Source: Fidelibacterota bacterium (lineage in GTDB: Bacteria > Fidelibacterota > UBA2242 > JAFGTP01). Taken from it: 8,967 nucleotides of DNA. The DNA is taken from positions 1-8,967 of the forward strand of contig JAOZSG010000127.1 in assembly GCA_029939785.1 (NCBI GenBank), given 5' to 3'. The notes below the pieces were generated by a model, which was not told the origin of the DNA, did not search any database, and worked only from the letters and a program-made list of their open reading frames with translations. The position numbers and the translations under genes are program-made. This document shows positions 5,583 through 8,967 of the stretch, in pieces (positions within the stretch are counted from its first letter, which is position 1; each line of letters opens with the position of its first letter).

Positions 5583-7541
5583 TTATTTTACTGTAACAGC
5601 ATTAAAACGACATACTTCATAACATCTGCCACACCCTATACACTTATCTTCTATGATAAAATGTGGAGTTTTAGCATTACCCAAAATGGCATCGTTAGGG
5701 CATTCTCTCTTACAAAGAGTACATCCTTTACAGGCATCTGCTACAATTTCATAGGTCAATAGTTCTTTACATACACCGGCAGGACATTTTCTTGCAAATA
5801 TATGTTGTTCATATTCATCTTTGAACCATCGAAGAGTACTTAATACCGGATTTGGGGCAGTTTTACCAAGACCACACAAACTTGTATCTTTGATAACATC
5901 TGCTAATCGATTCAAATACATAACACCCTTAAATCTTTCAAGTGCTTCAAATCGGCTTTCACTTTTTCTCCCTCTTGTAATTCCTTCCAGAATTTCAAGC
6001 ATCCTGCGAGTACCTTCACGACATGGAATACATTTACCACAACTTTCTCTTTGAATAAAATCCATAAAGAATTTTGCGACATCTACCATACATGTTTCTT
6101 CATCCATTACAACAAGACCACCGGAACCCATCATTGCTCCGACTGTCTGTAATGATTCATAATCTATTTCGATATCCAAATGTTGTTCAGGAATACACCC
6201 TCCTGACGGACCACCCATTTGAGCAGCTTTATATTGTTTTCCATTTGGAATACCACCACCGATTTTAAAAATAATATCTCTGAGTTTTACACCCATTTCA
6301 ACTTCAACTAAACCTGTATTATTTATTTTACCTGATAGTGCAAAAACTTTCGTTCCTTTACTTCCAGCCGTACCTTTTGAATTAAACCAATCAGCACCTT
6401 TATACACGATTGCAGGGAGATTTGCCAAGGTTTCAACATTATTGATAATAGTCGGTTTTCCAAAAAGTCCACTAACAGCAGGAAAGGGTGGCCTTGGACG
6501 AGGCATTCCTCTTTTTCCTTCAATACTGTGAATCAACGCAGTTTCTTCACCACATACAAATGCACCTGCACCTTTTTTTATCACTATCTCAAGATCATAG
6601 CCACTATCTAAAATATTTTGACCCAAAAGACCATATTGTTTTGATTTTGCAATTGCAACTTTTAATCTTTCAATTGCTAATGGATATTCTGCTCTAATAT
6701 ATATATAGGCTTTTGTCGCTCCAATTCCATAGGATGATATTGTTAAACCTTCCAATAATCTATAAGGATCACCTTCAATAACTGCTCTATCCATAAATGC
6801 ACCGGGATCACCTTCATCAGCATTACAGATAAAATACTTCTGTTCGCTCGGAGTATCTAAAGCAAACTTCCATTTTTTTGCTGTAAGAAAACCGCCGCCA
6901 CCTCTGCCACGTAATCCACTTTCTTGTACAATTTCACATAGTTCTTTTGGAGTTGTATTTCTCAGCATTTTTGCTAAGCCTTTATATCCGTCATGTGCAA
7001 TATATTCTTCAATAGATGTTGGGTCAACAATACCACAATTTGGTAAAACCCATCTTGTTTGGAGACTAAAGAATGGATGTTCTGTAATTGTCGGAACATT
7101 CTCCCATTTTTTTAGATTTTCAGTTTCAAACTGACATACAATATTCTCATCCGGAAGTTCTCCATCAAGAATTGCATCCAAAAATGTTTCAACCTTCTCT
7201 TCAGTAATCTTGCTAAAAGAAATTCTATTTTTACCAGGTAATTGAACATCAACTAAAGGTTCTTCAACGCAAAATCCGATACATCCTACTTCAACAATAT
7301 CTGCATCAATATTTTTCTCTGTTAAATATTCATTTATGATTTTGAGCGTTTTCCCTGCACCGGCTCCAAGTCCACATGTACCGGTACCTATGAATATAAC
7401 TGGTTTGTCAATAGATTCTCTTTTTAATTTCTTAAACTCAGTTTGAATATCATCTGTAAGTTCTGATTTTTTTTCAACAAGAAGAGTTTCAATTAAGCTT
7501 GAAATCTGTTCACTTGATTTAATCTTATCTGTTTTAGGCAT
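5583..7541 (-). CDS. hydB: NuoF-like flavin subunit of trimeric NAD(H)-dependent [FeFe] hydrogenase
   Basis: This subunit carries FMN and oxidises or reduces NAD(P)H in the cytoplasmic HydABC/Hnd complex. Counting from the ATG at 7541 (652 residues), residues 45-125 form a thioredoxin-like N-domain with only three of the usual four cluster cysteines (C56, C87, C91). The NuoF core has the glycine loop RGRGGGGF (211-218), CNADEGDPGAF (239-249) and GAGAFVCGEETAL (324-336). An SLBB-like stretch (about 400-460) follows, then the [4Fe-4S] ligands C501, C504, C507 and C556. The C-terminus has CPAGVC (586-591) and two ferredoxin-type clusters (C604/607/610/614 and C634/637/640/644). These are typical of HydB and absent from complex I NuoF. 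The frame also allows GTG at 7547. ATG is preferred for its codon and an AAAGG nine bases upstream; an in-frame TAA at 7550-7548 excludes anything longer. The gene overlaps hydC by 8 bases (14 if GTG is used). Confidence 0.95.
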   Translation of the reverse strand: MPKTDKIKSSEQISSLIETLLVEKKSELTDDIQTEFKKLKRESIDKPVIFIGTGTCGLGAGAGKTLKIINEYLTEKNIDADIVEVGCIGFCVEEPLVDVQLPGKNRISFSKITEEKVETFLDAILDGELPDENIVCQFETENLKKWENVPTITEHPFFSLQTRWVLPNCGIVDPTSIEEYIAHDGYKGLAKMLRNTTPKELCEIVQESGLRGRGGGGFLTAKKWKFALDTPSEQKYFICNADEGDPGAFMDRAVIEGDPYRLLEGLTISSYGIGATKAYIYIRAEYPLAIERLKVAIAKSKQYGLLGQNILDSGYDLEIVIKKGAGAFVCGEETALIHSIEGKRGMPRPRPPFPAVSGLFGKPTIINNVETLANLPAIVYKGADWFNSKGTAGSKGTKVFALSGKINNTGLVEVEMGVKLRDIIFKIGGGIPNGKQYKAAQMGGPSGGCIPEQHLDIEIDYESLQTVGAMMGSGGLVVMDEETCMVDVAKFFMDFIQRESCGKCIPCREGTRRMLEILEGITRGRKSESRFEALERFKGVMYLNRLADVIKDTSLCGLGKTAPNPVLSTLRWFKDEYEQHIFARKCPAGVCKELLTYEIVADACKGCTLCKRECPNDAILGNAKTPHFIIEDKCIGCGRCYEVCRFNAVTVK

Positions 7542-8007
7542 TTTCACTTACCTTTCTCCGATAGGATTTTACTATCTTTTTTATATCGTCAATATCTACA
7601 TTTGCATATACTTCACCATTAATAGTAATTGCAGGTGCTAACCCACAGGCTCCAATACATGCCACAACCTCCAGACTAAAAATTCCATCTTTTGATGTTT
7701 CTCCAGGATTTATGTTCAGTTGTCTTTGAAATTCTTCAAGAACCGGTAATGAACCCTTTACATGACATGCAGTACCACGACAAATTTCAATATGATACTG
7801 ACCAACAGGAGAAAAACGAAATTGATTATAAAATGTTGCAACTCCATAAATTTTACTTGTAGGTAAGCGTAAATACTTACCTATTGCCTCTACAGAATCT
7901 TTTGATAAGAATCCATCCAATTCCTGTACATCCTGTAGGATAGGAATCAAGGAATCTCTAGACGCATTTGGATAATTACTAAGCACTGATTCAACAATTT
8001 TACTCAT
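7534..8007 (-). CDS. hydC: NuoE-like thioredoxin-fold [2Fe-2S] subunit of trimeric NAD-linked [FeFe] hydrogenase
   Basis: The 157-residue protein matches the full length of the NuoE/HndA/HydC family. Residues 1-65 form the helical N-terminal part, with the family signature IYGVATFYNQF at 53-63. A thioredoxin-like domain follows whose [2Fe-2S] ligands are all present: C76 and C81 (EICRGTAC), C117 and C121 (CIGAC). In trimeric hydrogenases this subunit sits on the flavin subunit and acts as an electron-transfer or reservoir cluster near the FMN. It starts 12 bases after rex. The ribosome binding site AAGGA is built partly from the rex stop codon (TAA then GGA), which suggests translational coupling. 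Its 3' end overlaps the start of hydB. Complex I subunit E is the alternative, but the hydA neighbour and the lack of other nuo genes argue for hydrogenase. Confidence 0.93.
   Translation of the reverse strand: MSKIVESVLSNYPNASRDSLIPILQDVQELDGFLSKDSVEAIGKYLRLPTSKIYGVATFYNQFRFSPVGQYHIEICRGTACHVKGSLPVLEEFQRQLNINPGETSKDGIFSLEVVACIGACGLAPAITINGEVYANVDIDDIKKIVKSYRRKVSENA
7551..7559 (-). promoter_or_regulatory. Ribosome binding region of hydB inside the end of hydC
   Basis: The minus strand reads GGAGAAAGG followed by TAA, GTG, AAA, ATG. GGAG is placed to serve the GTG at 7547 (8 bases away) and AAAGG to serve the ATG at 7541 (9 bases away). Either start lies within the last codons of hydC, so translation of the two subunits is probably coupled. 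Confidence 0.55.
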
Positions 8008-8019
8008 TATAATCTTTCC

Positions 8020-8649
8020 TTATTTATTATTTTTTCTTGCAAAATATGATACTTTTTCAAAAATCGCTATCATATCAAGATTCTCAACATATATATTTAA
8101 AGGAACATTTAGATTAATTGGTGCATAATTTAAAATTCCCTTAATACCACTTTCAATTAATTCATCTGTCACTTCTTGTGCATTAATTGATGGAATACAC
8201 AGTATAGCTGTCTGAATATCATATTCCTTAATAATTGATTTCATTTCTTTTATATGATAACTTTTACAACCCATTAAAACTCTATTTACTTTTTCAGGAT
8301 TAGTATCAAAAGCTGCGACAATTTCCATTTCTAAACTTTGTTTGTTAAAATAATCAACAATCGCTTTACCGAGATTACCAAGACCAATTATAGCAATTTT
8401 TTCTCTTTTAACAGGATCAATAAACTTTCCAATACTATCTACAAGACTTTTAATTTCATAACCGTAAGCAGGAGATCCGGAATAGCCAAGTCCCATAATG
8501 TCTCTTCTTACCTGAGCTGATGAAGCCCCACTTTTTTTTGCTAATTGATGAGAAAAAATATGTGTATTATTAGAATTCACACTCGATCTAATCAAACATC
8601 TTCTGTAAATTATAAGTCTTTCAACAATTTTTTTAGATATTTTACTCAT
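8020..8649 (-). CDS. rex: Redox-sensing transcriptional repressor Rex
   Basis: The 209-residue product has the normal Rex length and domain order. Residues 1-80 are a winged helix with the recognition-helix motif QVRRD at 46-50, followed by GLGYSGSP and GYEI. A Rossmann fold follows, with the dinucleotide loop IGLGNLG at 88-94 and an acidic residue (D115, in AFDTNP) at the end of the next strand, as expected for an NAD(H) binder. The C-terminal part keeps NYAP (174-177), VP and a domain-swap helix ending SYFA. Rex dimers bind DNA when NADH is low and let go when NADH rises. The ATG at 8649 follows a purine-rich stretch (AAGAAAAGAG) and starts the protein just before the conserved helix. The gene leads the operon and is preceded by a Rex operator, so self-repression together with the hydrogenase is likely. 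The family call is very secure; the target list is inference. Confidence 0.96.
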   Translation of the reverse strand: MSKISKKIVERLIIYRRCLIRSSVNSNNTHIFSHQLAKKSGASSAQVRRDIMGLGYSGSPAYGYEIKSLVDSIGKFIDPVKREKIAIIGLGNLGKAIVDYFNKQSLEMEIVAAFDTNPEKVNRVLMGCKSYHIKEMKSIIKEYDIQTAILCIPSINAQEVTDELIESGIKGILNYAPINLNVPLNIYVENLDMIAIFEKVSYFARKNNK

Positions 8650-8678
8650 CTACTCTTTTCTTTGCTAAAAAAATAACG

Positions 8679-8696
8679 TTGTGATAAAATTCACGA
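8679..8696 (-). promoter_or_regulatory. Rex operator
   Basis: The plus-strand sequence TTGTGATAAAATTCACGA is a near-perfect inverted repeat, with arms TTGTGA and TCACGA around six bases. It matches the family consensus TTGTGAAnnnnTTCACAA closely. It lies 29 bases upstream of the rex start codon and covers the expected transcription start of the promoter next to it, a position where Rex would block initiation. Autoregulation of a rex-hydrogenase operon by NADH/NAD+ is the natural reading. It is the only such full site I found in the window. Confidence 0.88.
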
Positions 8697-8697
8697 G

Positions 8698-8726
8698 AAT
8701 ATAAATCAACCATTTTAACTAAACAA
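8698..8726 (-). promoter_or_regulatory. Candidate sigma70-type promoter for the rex-hyd operon
   Basis: On the minus strand, TTGTTT (8726-8721) and TATATT (8703-8698) are separated by exactly 17 bases. The start site would fall about seven bases further on, inside the Rex operator. The region is AT-rich, so a chance match is possible. The support comes from the spacing and the overlap with the operator. If the host is a Bacteroidota member with a different housekeeping sigma consensus, another promoter may be used. Confidence 0.5.
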
Positions 8727-8800
8727 GCTTTTTTGTTGTTTTTACTAATATTATTTCCTGCCATTCAATTTTGTTAAATAAGTTCCCAAATTATTTCCTA

Positions 8801-8817
8801 TTTCATACACTATGAAA
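8801..8817. promoter_or_regulatory. Perfect 17-base palindrome, possible operator of unknown factor
   Basis: TTTCATA and TATGAAA flank a three-base centre (CAC), giving seven perfectly paired positions on each side. It lies about 150 bases upstream of the rex start, directly downstream (minus strand) of a TTGACA at 8824-8819. No U-run follows on either strand, so a terminator is unlikely. It does not resemble the Rex site. Binding by a dimeric regulator is a guess from symmetry alone. Confidence 0.35.
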
Positions 8818-8967
8818 CTGTCAAAAAATATCCTTAATATTCAATATTCCTATTTTTTTTGATTTATTCAAGTTTTTGGTGTTTTTTTTATAATTAATTT
8901 TTATAACAATACAAAACAATCCAAAATTTACTATCATTGATATTAGATCACAGAAAGATTATCAAAA

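Larger units (their letters stand above)
8650..8967. other. Upstream control region of the operon
   Basis: This gene-free stretch of very AT-rich DNA holds the Rex operator, a candidate promoter and a 17-base palindrome. From about 8830 to 8967 I see only long A and T runs and no gene, RNA or repeat I can support. No end of a neighbouring gene is recognisable before the window edge. Confidence 0.7.

Noticed and set aside
5821..6268. Open plus-strand frames opposite hydB, and similar ones at 295-552, 1400-1597, 1709-2031, 3943-4461, 6488-6697 and 8338-8520
   Set aside because: They lie fully or almost fully opposite strongly conserved genes, encode low-complexity products rich in Phe, Ile, Ser or His, and show no motif or convincing start signal.
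5583..8007. hydC and hydB as part of a complex I (nuo) operon
   Set aside because: HydB has the two extra C-terminal ferredoxin clusters and the CPAGVC motif of hydrogenase flavin subunits, hydA follows directly, and no other nuo gene is present.
8812..8862. Short plus-strand frame beginning ATGAAACTGTCA in the upstream region
   Set aside because: Only 16 codons, with no ribosome binding site and A/T-run composition; it looks like chance.

Overview
The window holds one compact, complete-looking operon of seven genes, all on the minus strand and transcribed from right to left: rex (8649-8020), hydC/NuoE-like (8007-7534), hydB/NuoF-like (7541-5583), hydA [FeFe] hydrogenase (5571-3850), a [FeFe]-hydrogenase-like sensor fused to a histidine kinase (3840-1825), a stand-alone receiver protein (1809-1411) and a receiver-histidine kinase hybrid (1409-288). 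Gaps between genes are 1 to 15 bases, or an overlap (hydC/hydB). Two junctions build the ribosome binding site of the next gene partly from the stop codon of the previous one, so transcription as one message with coupled translation is likely.

The organism is an anaerobe or facultative anaerobe with visibly AT-rich DNA. A trimeric NAD-linked [FeFe] hydrogenase, Rex control and a Rex recognition helix reading QVRRDIMGLGYSGSP would fit a fermentative bacterium of the Bacteroidota/Cloacimonadota side of the tree. This placement is an impression from sequence style, not a proof, and a low-GC Firmicute or another phylum is not excluded.

Region 8650-8967 is the upstream control region. An 18-base Rex operator (8679-8696) lies 29 bases before the rex start codon, just downstream of a sigma70-like promoter with a 17-base spacer (8698-8726). 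Further upstream is a 17-base perfect palindrome (8801-8817) of unknown role. Region 3850-8007 encodes the catalytic enzyme: HydC, HydB and HydA carry the FMN/NADH site, the iron-sulfur wire and the H-cluster of a soluble NAD(P)-linked, probably electron-bifurcating (ferredoxin plus NADH) hydrogenase. Region 288-3840 encodes what looks like a hydrogen- or redox-sensing phosphorelay. An H-cluster domain that keeps all four cluster cysteines but lacks the proton-transfer cysteine is joined through an extra iron-sulfur domain to an NtrB-like kinase. Next come a single-domain receiver and a receiver fused in front of a second kinase. None of the three signalling proteins has a DNA-binding output, so the final target lies elsewhere or is another kinase partner. 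Region 1-287 carries no gene. It has two repeat-rich blocks with roughly 9-base periodicity, one of which folds into a long stem-loop downstream of the operon.

Taken together, Rex would match hydrogenase synthesis to the NADH/NAD+ ratio. The sensor hydrogenase, encoded on the same message, would report H2 or the redox state of the ferredoxin pool to a phosphorelay. No maturation genes (hydE, hydF, hydG) are present in the window and they must be supplied from elsewhere.
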